From positions 496,001 to 560,000 of the forward strand of contig JADJON010000001.1 in the NCBI GenBank assembly GCA_016713765.1: a DNA stretch of 64,000 bases, read 5' to 3'. Position 1 is the first letter of the stretch. Each line of letters begins with the position of its first letter. Below the pieces are notes generated by a model that was not told the origin of the DNA, made no database searches, and was given only the letters and a program-made list of their open reading frames with translations. Source of the DNA: Bacteroidota bacterium. Its GTDB lineage: Bacteria > Bacteroidota > Bacteroidia > AKYH767-A > 2013-40CM-41-45. The translations under genes were made by a program, and so were the position numbers. Positions 1 through 8,105 of this stretch are shown here, in pieces.

Positions 1-1849
1 CAAGGGAAAAGATAAACGAATTGCTGCAATGGATGGTCGTATGGAAATTGGCTTTGCTGCATTGTCAATTACATTAGTTGACGTAGTGGTATTTTTACCA
101 ATTCTTTTTTTACAAGTGTTTGTTGCAGATATGCTCAAACAATTTTCGGTAGTTGTAGTAACTTCAACACTCACCAGTTTATTGGTTGGTTTTACTCTTA
201 CACCTTGGTTGGCTTCACGTATTGGAAAGAAAGAAGATTTACAACCAACTATTTTTTTCAATCGTTTCTTGCTTTGGTTTGAGCATCAATTAGAAAATTT
301 CACCAATTGGTATGGCAGACAATTAGAATGGGTTTTAAGCCATAAATTAATTTTCACAGGAATTGTTTTGTTGCTTTTTGTAATGACTTTAGGCATTATG
401 AAGCAAGGCATCATAGGTAAAGAATTAATATCAACAGGTGACCAAGGCAAATTTAGAATGGCTTTAGAGTTTGATAAATCCACATCTATACAACAGAACA
501 ACTTAATTGCTCAAAAAATTGAAGCATACATTATTCAACAACCTGAAGTAGCAACAGTATTCAGTAATATTGGTGGACCAAGCACAGGTATTGGAAGTTT
601 GGGTGTTGGTTCTGCAAACAAAACAGAATTTACCATTCAATTAAAATCTAAGAAGGAACTGCATAATTTGTCTACCGAAACATTTATGAAATCCCTGCGA
701 GAAGATTTGAAATCAAAATTTCCGAGCATAAATTATTCAATGGCTGCACTGGGTTTAATACCTCGTTCCGCCCCAATTGAAATTACATTAAGCGGAAGCA
801 ACTTAAATCAAGTGATGAAAAGCGGAAACGAATTAAAAGCGATTATTGAAAAAATGCCTGGTGCGGATAACATTCGCTTATCAGTTGAAGCAGGTAGTCC
901 CGAATACAAAATAATTCCCGACAAAGATAAAATGCAACGATTAGGTTTAACTACCGCTTATGTTGGATTGAACCTAAGAACAGCATTTACAGGCAATGAT
1001 GATGCTACCCTAACCGAAAACGGAACAGAATATCCTGTGAGAATTTGGTTAGCTGAATTTAGCCGACAAAATTTTGAGGATGTTCAACAACTTTCTATCA
1101 TTAACCCAATGGGAATACCAGTTGAAGTTTCACAATTTGCAAGCGTAGAGCAAGACAATTCCCCGTCATTATTAGAACGAAAAGACCGACAACCTGCTGT
1201 TACTTTGACAGCAGACGCATTAGGCAGACCATCAGGAACAGTAGCAGAGGATGTAGTAGCATATCTCAAAGAAAATCCATTGCCAAACGGAATACAAATG
1301 ACTTGGGGAAGTGACATCAAAAGACAGAATGATAGTTTTGGAGCATTAGGTTCTGTTTTACTCATTTCGTTTTTGCTGATTTACCTGATTATGGTAGCAC
1401 TGTATGACAGTTTTGTTTATCCATTTGTAGTTTTGTTTTCTATACCAGTTGCAGCAATTGGGGCGTTTTTCGCTTTGAATTTGTCGTTAAGCAATTTAAG
1501 TTTATTCGCCTTATTGGGTTTAATTATGCTAATGGGCTTAGTGGTCAAAAACGCTATTCTAATTGTCGATTTTACCAATCAATTAAAAGCAGAAGGTAAA
1601 CATTTTAAAGAAGCCTTAATCATTGCAGGAAAAGGTCGTATGCGACCAATCCTAATGACAACTCTTTCAATGGTTGTTGGTATGCTTCCCATTGCAATGG
1701 CAACAGGAACAGCAGCAGAATGGAAAAACGGACTTGCTTGGGTAATCATTGGCGGACTTCTATCATCTTTAATTTTGACCGTGTTTTTAGTGCCTATGGT
1801 CTATTATTTAGTTGACACAACGAAAGAAAAAATAAATCGTAAAAAATAA
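1..1849 (+). CDS. RND efflux pump permease (AcrB/HAE1 family), 3' part
   Basis: C-terminal ~615 residues of an inner-membrane proton-driven multidrug efflux permease; a full family member has about 1,040, so the first ~40% lies before base 1. The reading frame is open from base 2, so the ATG at 29 is internal. Visible are the end of the first transmembrane bundle, the periplasmic porter region of the second half (roughly residues 150-430 of this piece) and the second bundle with the family motif GLVVKNAILIVDF in a helix near the C terminus. In this family the permease works with a periplasmic adaptor and an outer-membrane channel; neither is visible here. AT-rich codon use resembles the metal island at 51-64 kb and not the neighbouring GC-rich genes. 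DUF2141 follows 5 bases downstream. The family is certain; the substrate is unknown. Confidence 0.95.
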   Translation, partial: KGKDKRIAAMDGRMEIGFAALSITLVDVVVFLPILFLQVFVADMLKQFSVVVVTSTLTSLLVGFTLTPWLASRIGKKEDLQPTIFFNRFLLWFEHQLENFTNWYGRQLEWVLSHKLIFTGIVLLLFVMTLGIMKQGIIGKELISTGDQGKFRMALEFDKSTSIQQNNLIAQKIEAYIIQQPEVATVFSNIGGPSTGIGSLGVGSANKTEFTIQLKSKKELHNLSTETFMKSLREDLKSKFPSINYSMAALGLIPRSAPIEITLSGSNLNQVMKSGNELKAIIEKMPGADNIRLSVEAGSPEYKIIPDKDKMQRLGLTTAYVGLNLRTAFTGNDDATLTENGTEYPVRIWLAEFSRQNFEDVQQLSIINPMGIPVEVSQFASVEQDNSPSLLERKDRQPAVTLTADALGRPSGTVAEDVVAYLKENPLPNGIQMTWGSDIKRQNDSFGALGSVLLISFLLIYLIMVALYDSFVYPFVVLFSIPVAAIGAFFALNLSLSNLSLFALLGLIMLMGLVVKNAILIVDFTNQLKAEGKHFKEALIIAGKGRMRPILMTTLSMVVGMLPIAMATGTAAEWKNGLAWVIIGGLLSSLILTVFLVPMVYYLVDTTKEKINRKK

Positions 1850-1854
1850 TTGAA

Positions 1855-2304
1855 ATGAAAATAACAATCATAACACTACTCGCATTTTCGTTTTCACTCA
1901 CACTTTATTCATTTGCCAAACCGAATGCAAAAACATTTTCCTTAGCAATTGAGGTGAAGAATTTACGGAATGAAAAAGGCGTGGTTCAATTTGCACTTTA
2001 TAACAAAGACGGCTCAATCCCAGATGAAGATTATGAAAACTATTACAAAATTGTAAAAGGCGAAATTGTGAATGGTTCATCAACAATTACTATTGAAAAT
2101 ATTCCATCAGGTAAATATGCTGTTAACATTTTACACGATGAAAACAAAAATGGTAAAATTGACAAAGGATTTATTTTGCCGATAGAAGGTATTGGTTTCT
2201 CAAATTTTCAATCAATTGGCTTGACAAACAGACCTAATTTTTCAAAAGCAAGTTTTGAGTTGAAAGAAAACAAGTCAATTAATGTAAAGGTGATTTATAT
2301 GTAA
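1855..2304 (+). CDS. DUF2141 family secreted protein
   Basis: 149 residues with an N-terminal signal peptide (about residues 1-21, ending after SFAK). The mature part matches the DUF2141 pattern: a beta-rich fold with VQFALYNKDG near the start and the acidic segment HDENKNGKIDKG, which looks like an EF-hand-type calcium loop. Start ATG lies 5 bases after the RND stop, so the two genes are probably cotranscribed. DUF2141 proteins are common in Bacteroidota and their biochemical role is unknown. It is the last AT-rich gene before the composition junction; the hairpin at 2328-2388 starts 24 bases after its stop. Confidence 0.85.
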   Translation: MKITIITLLAFSFSLTLYSFAKPNAKTFSLAIEVKNLRNEKGVVQFALYNKDGSIPDEDYENYYKIVKGEIVNGSSTITIENIPSGKYAVNILHDENKNGKIDKGFILPIEGIGFSNFQSIGLTNRPNFSKASFELKENKSINVKVIYM

Positions 2305-2327
2305 GACAGTTTAGCCATCGCACAGGC

Positions 2328-2388
2328 GTAAGCACATTTGCAATTCGCACAAGCCAACGCACAGACCAAAAATTGCAAAAGAGCTTAC
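2328..2388 (+). repeat. Hairpin element E1 with conserved loop GCACAAGCCAAC
   Basis: Two nested stems: GTAAGC (2328-2333) pairs with GCTTAC (2383-2388), and TTTGCAATT (2337-2345) pairs with AATTGCAAA (2371-2379). The loop contains GCACAAGCCAAC (2347-2358). The same layout and the same loop core recur at 51424-51489 with different but still complementary stems. It follows the DUF2141 stop directly, so it could act as a terminator, but there is no T-tract, and the second copy lies before a gene. Function unknown. Confidence 0.7.
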
Positions 2389-2550
2389 ACCTTTACCCCC
2401 AAAGAAAAATTATTTTTTTAAAATTTCCTTCCCTTCTTAAATTTTTAAAACCGCTACCCACAGCCGACACATACGCAGCTCGACAATTACAGTAAAACCA
2501 ACGGCAGACAACAACTCTGCAACCTCGACAGACAGAAGGCCAGCTTATAA

Positions 2551-2605
2551 CAACTAAGGCTTCGTTGCGTCCGCCGTCGGCGGACGGACAATGAAGCCGC
2601 AGTTG
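2551..2605. repeat. Three-tier cruciform at the composition junction
   Basis: CAACT (2551-2555) pairs with AGTTG (2601-2605), GGCTTC (2559-2564) with GAAGCC (2593-2598), and GTCCGCC (2569-2575) with GGCGGAC (2579-2585), leaving short unpaired bases mostly between the stems. The layered, asymmetric layout resembles a folded recombination site such as an integron attC. However, the outer boxes do not match the attC consensus (RYYYAAC and GTTRRRY) and no integrase is visible. It sits where AT-rich DNA gives way to GC-rich DNA. Confidence 0.55.
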
Positions 2606-2635
2606 CACGGAACCCCGCTTTCGCGGCGCCGTGCA
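2604..2635. repeat. Nested GC-rich hairpin
   Basis: TGCACGG (2604-2610) pairs with CCGTGCA (2629-2635), enclosing CCGC-TTTC-GCGG. It abuts and overlaps the preceding cruciform by 2 bases, so the two structures cannot form fully at the same time. No T-tract follows, so it is not an obvious intrinsic terminator. Confidence 0.5.
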
Positions 2636-2920
2636 GGTGACTATGGGTATTCAATGTGTTGCGTATGCCGGTTTAGTGCCCGTGCCGATCAGGCTTAGTT
2701 GGTCATCGGTACCGGATCCAGGGGGTTCAGGTAACAAAAAGTCGTATCACTAATCGTTTCAGTTGGCAGATTTTGATGGTTAGACAATACAATCCTGGCC
2801 CGTCGTGCAGGTGATTTTTTTCATGGGTGTGCGGATGAGGTCGTTAGGTTCTTGCAGCGGTCCGGCGGACCCCGGTGGTCGTGATGCCTTCTGAACGACG
2901 TAAAGGTACGTGCGGACATT

Positions 2921-2928
2921 TACATTTG
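2921..2928 (+). promoter_or_regulatory. Candidate -7 promoter element (TACATTTG)
   Basis: Exact match to the Bacteroidota -7 consensus TAnnTTTG, 24 bases before the ATG at 2953. No clear -33 element is visible. It argues for the 2953 start over the upstream in-frame ATG at 2884. Confidence 0.35.
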
Positions 2929-2952
2929 AACGTTCGCTCAAAAGCCGGTCGC

Positions 2953-3456
2953 ATGAAGTCTGTTAACCTGGGTCGCATGATCCGCCTTGCCGGAGAGGTG
3001 TTTTCGGCTCGAACCGATCCTGATCAATTGGATGTGGACGAAGCCGTCATCGAGCGGTTGCAGTCCCTGCATCCTGCGACCTTGTCCGAGCATGTTGAAG
3101 GAGATGGACCGGTCGTTTGGATCCTGCTGATCCCCACAACCCGGGAAACGATGGACTTGTTTTTTGATCACAAGATTGGAGAACGCGAATTACTGGACCG
3201 GACTCATCCTGGCGAACACGTTGACGCCTTATACCTGTGTTCGGCTCTGGTGTTACCGGAGTTCAGAGGAAAAGGCCTGGCGCAGCAGGTGTCGCTCGCC
3301 GCTATCCGGGCCATTCGACGGGACCATGCGATTCGGTGGTTGTATGTCTGGCCCTTCAGCGAGGGAGGAGACGTTCTGGCAAAGCGAATCGCTGAGGTGG
3401 TGGGGTTGAAGTTATATGTGCGTAAGAACCCTCGGGTTAGTACCGAATCGGCCTGA
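2953..3456 (+). CDS. GNAT-like acetyltransferase, putative
   Basis: 167 residues from ATG 2953; in-frame upstream starts exist at 2875 (GTG) and 2884 (ATG), but the extra sequence does not look protein-like and a promoter element lies inside it. The C-terminal half holds VLPEFRGKGLAQQV (around residue 105), which fits the acetyl-CoA pyrophosphate-binding loop (R/Q-x-x-G-x-G/A) of GNAT N-acetyltransferases, followed by a helix. The N-terminal half is not diagnostic and the substrate is unknown. It is the first GC-rich gene after the junction and converges with the large adhesin gene across a strong bidirectional terminator. Confidence 0.6.
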   Translation: MKSVNLGRMIRLAGEVFSARTDPDQLDVDEAVIERLQSLHPATLSEHVEGDGPVVWILLIPTTRETMDLFFDHKIGERELLDRTHPGEHVDALYLCSALVLPEFRGKGLAQQVSLAAIRAIRRDHAIRWLYVWPFSEGGDVLAKRIAEVVGLKLYVRKNPRVSTESA

Positions 3457-3476
3457 ATGGTTCATGAATGAAATAG

Positions 3477-3504
3477 GAAAGCGCCCGGTATTCCGGGCGC
3501 TTTC
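3477..3504. terminator. Bidirectional terminator
   Basis: Perfect 12-bp inverted repeat GAAAGCGCCCGG (3477-3488), loop TATT, CCGGGCGCTTTC (3493-3504), between convergent genes ending at 3456 (+) and 3530 (-). The A/T ends of the stem supply short U-rich tails on both strands. Confidence 0.85.
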
Positions 3505-3529
3505 TCATTATTTGAATTATTTGTTGTTC

Positions 3530-6500
3530 TTATTCCACGACCACTTTCACATACTCGTCGTTCCCGCCATTGCGAATGTGGAGAAAGTACACACCCGGTT
3601 TGAGTTGGTGAAGGTCCAGGGTCTTGCTGTACGATTCACCGCCGGTTTCTTCGGAGAACTGAACGGTCTTGCCGAGGGCATCCGACAGGCGGATCGTCAC
3701 GTTGCCGGCTGCAAGATTCTTTGAACGTATCTCAAGACGATCATGCGCAGGGTTGGGGAACACCGTGACGCGGTCGTTCGTCATCGCAATGGCCGCACGG
3801 GTGACCTGACACTGGATGAAGTCAACGTTGAGGGCGTCGAGGCTTTCACAGCCGTTGACGTCCGTTGCGAGGACAGAGTAGTTGCCGGCTGTACCGACAT
3901 TGATCGCCTGCGACGTTTCGTTCGTGTTCCAGAGATAAGACTGGAATCCGGCTCCGGCGTCCAGCGTGACGTTCATGCCGAGGCATTCCACGACGTCGTT
4001 GCCGAGTTCAACAAGCTGGGCGCGGTTTTGGTATCCGATCGCGACCTGGACGTAGGCCGGACAACCGGTATAGTCGCTGACCATGACCGTATACGTTCCG
4101 GGCGCAAGGTTGTTGACCGTAGCGGTCGTGTCACCGATCGGCATCCAGAGGTAGGAATACGGAGCGATGCCGCCGGAACCGCCTACCGTTGCCGAACCGT
4201 TATCGCCGTTTGAGCAGGTTGCATCGGTCTGAGATACGGCAAAGGCGTTTACGCCTGTAGCATTGATGAAGGCGTTCAACACGGTGCTGCATCCGTTGGC
4301 GTCAGAAACCGAGACTTCGTAGAAACCGGGGGTGAGTCCGCTGGCAACGCTACCCGTGCTGACGCTTGGGTTCCAGGCGTAAGTGAAGGGGGCGGTACCG
4401 CTAGTCACGATCACTTCGAGCACACCGTCTGCAGCATTGCACGTGGCCGGCGTGCTGTTGAGCGTCGCGACAATCGGATCGCTTTCATTTACGGTTGCAG
4501 ATGAGGTGGCGGAACACTGGTTGGCATCTGTCACCACAACTGTATAGACGCCCGGTAAGAGATTGGTGGCAGTAGCGGAAGTTTGAGCGGGAGAGGAGTT
4601 CCAGTAGAAATTATATCCCGGCGTTCCTCCCAGTGCAGATGCGGTTGCTTCACCCGGGCCGCTGGTACAGGTAACAGTCGAACCGGTGGCGCTCACCGTG
4701 AGCAGATCAGGTTCGGTCAGCGTGAAGCTGGCAGTCGCGCTGCAGCCATTAAGGTCCGTTACCGTGACACTGTAATTTCCAGCCGACAAGCCCGTCGCGG
4801 TTTCAGTCGTCTGTCCATCACTCCAGAGATAATCAAAGGGAGCCACACCGTTCGAAGTAGCGGTGATGCTGCCACTCGCATCCTGGAAACAACGGAGGTT
4901 GGTTACAGTTCCGGCGGCGGTTGCGATGTTTACGGTAACAACCTGGTCGGCAACCCCGGCAAGGATGCATGCGTCACCACCGATAATCCGGCGAAAGAAA
5001 GTCTTTTCAAAGAGCGGCCCGATCTGGCTTCCCAGAAGGTTTTGGGAAGTAGCTCCCGGAATGTCATTCCAGGTAACGCTGTCGGTGCTGATCTGCCATT
5101 GGTAGGTGGCTGCAGAGCCAAGTGAAGGATAGCTAGAGCCGGTTCCGTTACGGGAGATTTCTGGAAGTACATAGGCCGGTTCAGAGCCGCTCAGGTCGCC
5201 CGGCGTGTTACCTGCACAAATACCCTGCGTGCCGGTGATCGAATTACCCAGCAGATCCGGAGGGTTGGCCCAGACGACCAGCCCGGGTTCGTAGAGGCCC
5301 ACGTTACTGTTCTTCGTGGTGTTCAGTGCGCCGGTGGTCAGCGGGATGTTGTTGCTACCCGAGGTTACGATCGTGTAGATACGGCAGTTGGAGAATTTGA
5401 TGCCGCGTTCTCCTACCGGATCATAGTCGTCGTTGCTGCCGCCGTAGTAGGTGCTGAACACCAATGATGAAAGATCGGAGTTGATCTTGGTAAATGTCTT
5501 GTCGTTGCTTCCCAGGTTAGTAGTCTGCAAAGGCGTGTTCGGCAGGCCGCTGACCGGAAAGTCGCTGCTGCCGGAGTAACCGAAGATGTACACGTCGTTA
5601 TTCTGGTCTGTGTTCAGACCCATCATGTTTCCCTCACTACCGGTGCCGCCGAGGTACGTCGATGCGACAAAATTCTGGTTCGTATCCATGCGGCAGACGA
5701 AGAAGTCGTTGCTGCCGTTCTGCGTATTGTCGAGTACTCCGAAAGAGGAGATATTCGAAGCGGCGAGGCCTGTTGTGATACCGCCGAAATATAACTGGTC
5801 TTTCAGCAGGCTGAACTCCATGCAGAGGATCGAGGTGCTGCGGTTGCTGGCCGATTGGAAGTAAGACGACCAGGCTACGTTACCGTTCCCGTCAAGTTTC
5901 TGGAGAATACCGCTTTGACTGCCAGCGAGTGTTGACTGGCGCGCGTTGCTGACCGGGAAGTTGGTAGAGTTGGTATAACCGCCGAGAAAAAGATCGCCGT
6001 TGGCGTTGTTCAGCAACATGATAGTGGCAACATCCGCAGAACTTCCACCATAGTTCTTCATCCACTGTACCGATGAAAGGTCCTGATTGAGTTTGAAGAT
6101 CAGGATATCCGCGTTGCCGGCATTGCTGTTCGAAGCACCTGAACCGCTGTACAGGGTGGCCAGATTCGTACTGCGCGTGTTGCCGCAAACCACCGGGTTG
6201 CCGGTTGCATCAAGACGAATGTCGAAGGAACCTTCATCCTGGTTGCCACCGATCACGGCGCTTTTGATAGAAGCTCCATCTGGCGTGATCTTGGTGACGA
6301 ATATGTTGTTGACGGTTTGACCGCGCTGGTCGACGCTGCTACCCGTAAACGCGCCACCGCCGATCAGCGGATAATTCGAGCTGGAGGTGTAACCGGTAAT
6401 GTATAGATTGCCATCCGGACCCTGTTCCATCGCATAAGGATTGTCATCGCCGCTGCCGCCAAGATACGTCTCCCATACACGCGTACCAGATTGGCCTACC

Positions 6501-7564
6501 GCGGAGGGTTCCAGATATTTTCCGACGATCATATCAAGATTACCATTGGCCGTTTCATCGAATGCCCCTACTGTGATCTCGTCAGTAGTGCCAACAACTC
6601 GGGCTACCATGTAGATGGCTCCATCGGTAGGATCTACCCAGATGCAGTGGCCGTGGTTGTCGCTACTCGAGTTCGTATTCACCCAGGTCGCCCAACGGAG
6701 CGCGATCGGATCGATAATGACCGGATAAGCCGGATCGTATTTACCAAGCTGGAATCGGAGAATGTTGGTTTGAACCGTATAGGCTGCGCTGACGAATTCC
6801 CGCTGACCGTTGATCTGCTGATACGCAACCGGAGCGGGAACCGCGATATCACCGACAGATGTCGCGAGCACAAGTCGTCCGTCTATCACCTGTAGTTCCT
6901 TTAAGCCGTCGAACGATACCGCAATGCGGGAAGCATCAAACCCCGGTTTGCAGATGATGTCATATTCCATTGTGCCGTCTTCGGCAGGGTAGTAGCGGAC
7001 ATCCACGTTGCGGTAGACATTCCGGTACCACACTTCCTGAAAACTCTGAACGCCCACTGCAGACTTGTTTCCCATGAAGAAATTCATCGGGTCACCGTGT
7101 GCGTCTCGTCCTTCCACTTTCATCGAAGCCGAACTGTTGAGGAATCGCATCATCCAGCCGTGTCCGCGCAGATTGACGTTCAGCGCACGTGCCGGAAGCC
7201 CGTCATGGATCTCTTGTTCAATGCGTTCACCATCTTCACGTCGAGCTTCAACAGAAGCGGGATCGTAGGCTTTGATCAGCATCCCCTGCGGGGTAGCGAT
7301 CGCCTGGCCGAGCGGGAAATCCGCCTTGAAAAGGACGCCCTGCCGGTACTGCCCCTGGTTGCGGGTGAAATAGATTTTCTCGTCGAAGCGGTTCAGCATA
7401 TTGTTGACCGCAGCGTCCGATGCTGTAAAATCATGCAGCGCGCCGGCTTGCGATGATTTTCCGCTAAAAAGGATCAGTCCCAACAGGAGGAAGGCCAGTT
7501 GTTGCATCCTTCCGGACATGGTTGTCCGAGATCGATCTTTTCGATCGTTTTGAAGTGTTTTCAT
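3530..7564 (-). CDS. T9SS surface protein: DUF7948, SBBP propeller, SprB repeats
   Basis: About 1,344 residues from the ATG at 7562-7564; a TTG-initiated extension to 7618 is possible but lies ahead of the signal peptide and is unlikely. Order: signal peptide (hydrophobic LAFLLLGLILF around residues 22-32), a DUF7948-like domain (starts near IYFTRNQGQYRQG), an SBBP-type beta-propeller with repeated WETYLGGSGDDN / TYLGGTGSEG / TYYGGSNDDY motifs to about residue 760, an Ig-like stretch, four SprB repeats (about 885-1185; core VTDLNGC, VTDANQC, VSDANGC), another Ig-like domain, and a T9SS type A sorting domain starting VTVFPNPAHDRLEI and ending in VKVVVE. Such proteins are secreted by T9SS and anchored on the cell surface, usually as adhesins. 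Convergent gene and terminator downstream. Confidence 0.9.
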   Translation of the reverse strand: MKTLQNDRKDRSRTTMSGRMQQLAFLLLGLILFSGKSSQAGALHDFTASDAAVNNMLNRFDEKIYFTRNQGQYRQGVLFKADFPLGQAIATPQGMLIKAYDPASVEARREDGERIEQEIHDGLPARALNVNLRGHGWMMRFLNSSASMKVEGRDAHGDPMNFFMGNKSAVGVQSFQEVWYRNVYRNVDVRYYPAEDGTMEYDIICKPGFDASRIAVSFDGLKELQVIDGRLVLATSVGDIAVPAPVAYQQINGQREFVSAAYTVQTNILRFQLGKYDPAYPVIIDPIALRWATWVNTNSSSDNHGHCIWVDPTDGAIYMVARVVGTTDEITVGAFDETANGNLDMIVGKYLEPSAVGQSGTRVWETYLGGSGDDNPYAMEQGPDGNLYITGYTSSSNYPLIGGGAFTGSSVDQRGQTVNNIFVTKITPDGASIKSAVIGGNQDEGSFDIRLDATGNPVVCGNTRSTNLATLYSGSGASNSNAGNADILIFKLNQDLSSVQWMKNYGGSSADVATIMLLNNANGDLFLGGYTNSTNFPVSNARQSTLAGSQSGILQKLDGNGNVAWSSYFQSASNRSTSILCMEFSLLKDQLYFGGITTGLAASNISSFGVLDNTQNGSNDFFVCRMDTNQNFVASTYLGGTGSEGNMMGLNTDQNNDVYIFGYSGSSDFPVSGLPNTPLQTTNLGSNDKTFTKINSDLSSLVFSTYYGGSNDDYDPVGERGIKFSNCRIYTIVTSGSNNIPLTTGALNTTKNSNVGLYEPGLVVWANPPDLLGNSITGTQGICAGNTPGDLSGSEPAYVLPEISRNGTGSSYPSLGSAATYQWQISTDSVTWNDIPGATSQNLLGSQIGPLFEKTFFRRIIGGDACILAGVADQVVTVNIATAAGTVTNLRCFQDASGSITATSNGVAPFDYLWSDGQTTETATGLSAGNYSVTVTDLNGCSATASFTLTEPDLLTVSATGSTVTCTSGPGEATASALGGTPGYNFYWNSSPAQTSATATNLLPGVYTVVVTDANQCSATSSATVNESDPIVATLNSTPATCNAADGVLEVIVTSGTAPFTYAWNPSVSTGSVASGLTPGFYEVSVSDANGCSTVLNAFINATGVNAFAVSQTDATCSNGDNGSATVGGSGGIAPYSYLWMPIGDTTATVNNLAPGTYTVMVSDYTGCPAYVQVAIGYQNRAQLVELGNDVVECLGMNVTLDAGAGFQSYLWNTNETSQAINVGTAGNYSVLATDVNGCESLDALNVDFIQCQVTRAAIAMTNDRVTVFPNPAHDRLEIRSKNLAAGNVTIRLSDALGKTVQFSEETGGESYSKTLDLHQLKPGVYFLHIRNGGNDEYVKVVVE

Positions 7565-8049
7565 TGCAGAAGTGTAGTTGTGTGAATGCATCGAATGAAG
7601 CTGATTTAACGTGGGCAAAGTAGCTTCCCGATGGGCCGAAGCTCAATTATATTCGGCGATCATGCATTCCGGATGTGTCAATGCAGCAATCTGTATTGTG
7701 AAAAGGCGGACTAATGAATTTGTATGATGATGGGGATTTTATTGAAATGGACCCAATTCACCGCCTATAATATGTCGAAGAACTGCCCGGAATAATCTTC
7801 AATCTGCAATTAATCCTTACACCAGCCTTTTTCGCTGACACTTCACCCGGATAATGGGAGTTGATTTATTGCAATGCTACCAAGGCTGAATACCTGAGGC
7901 TTTTCTAACTACGAGGAATCAGCGACCGTTTATGCATTGCTTCCGAGTAGTAATCGGCTGATGCACATGGATGCCAGGGTTGATTCACACCACGTTGAAT
8001 TTGCGAAAACGTTAACCGTATACGATTAAGAGAATTTAGTTTCGACCGA
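7565..8049. other. Intergenic spacer, nothing recognised
   Basis: About 485 bases between two minus-strand surface-protein genes. It must hold the promoter of the 3530-7564 gene (a near-match to the -7 motif, TACTTTGC, is read on the minus strand about 60 bases before the start), but no repeat, RNA gene or small ORF could be supported. Confidence 0.4.
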
Positions 8050-8083
8050 TATAAAAAGAAGAGCGGTCGTTATTCACGACCGC
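8050..8083 (-). terminator. Rho-independent terminator of the BNR-propeller gene
   Basis: Perfect 8-bp stem GCGGTCGT (8063-8070), loop TATTC, ACGACCGC (8076-8083). Read on the minus strand the stem is followed by a T-rich tail (bases 8062 down to 8050). It begins 23 bases after the stop of the minus-strand gene. Confidence 0.85.
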
Positions 8084-8105
8084 CCCTCATACATTTTCCT
8101 ACAGA

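Larger units (their letters stand above)
2305..2952. other. Non-coding junction between AT-rich and GC-rich DNA
   Basis: About 650 bases without a convincing gene. Base composition moves from AT-rich (gene before) to GC-rich (gene after) within it. It holds the hairpins listed separately and, beyond about 2640, nothing else recognised. It could be the edge of a genomic island or, in a metagenome assembly, a join. Confidence 0.6.

Noticed and set aside
2551..2605. True integron attC site
   Set aside because: Core boxes do not fit RYYYAAC and GTTRRRY and no IntI or cassette array is present; kept only as a structural analogy.
2393..2608. 71-residue minus-strand ORF
   Set aside because: Lies across the hairpins of the composition junction; no family, no start signal, cysteine-rich by chance from the repeat sequence.
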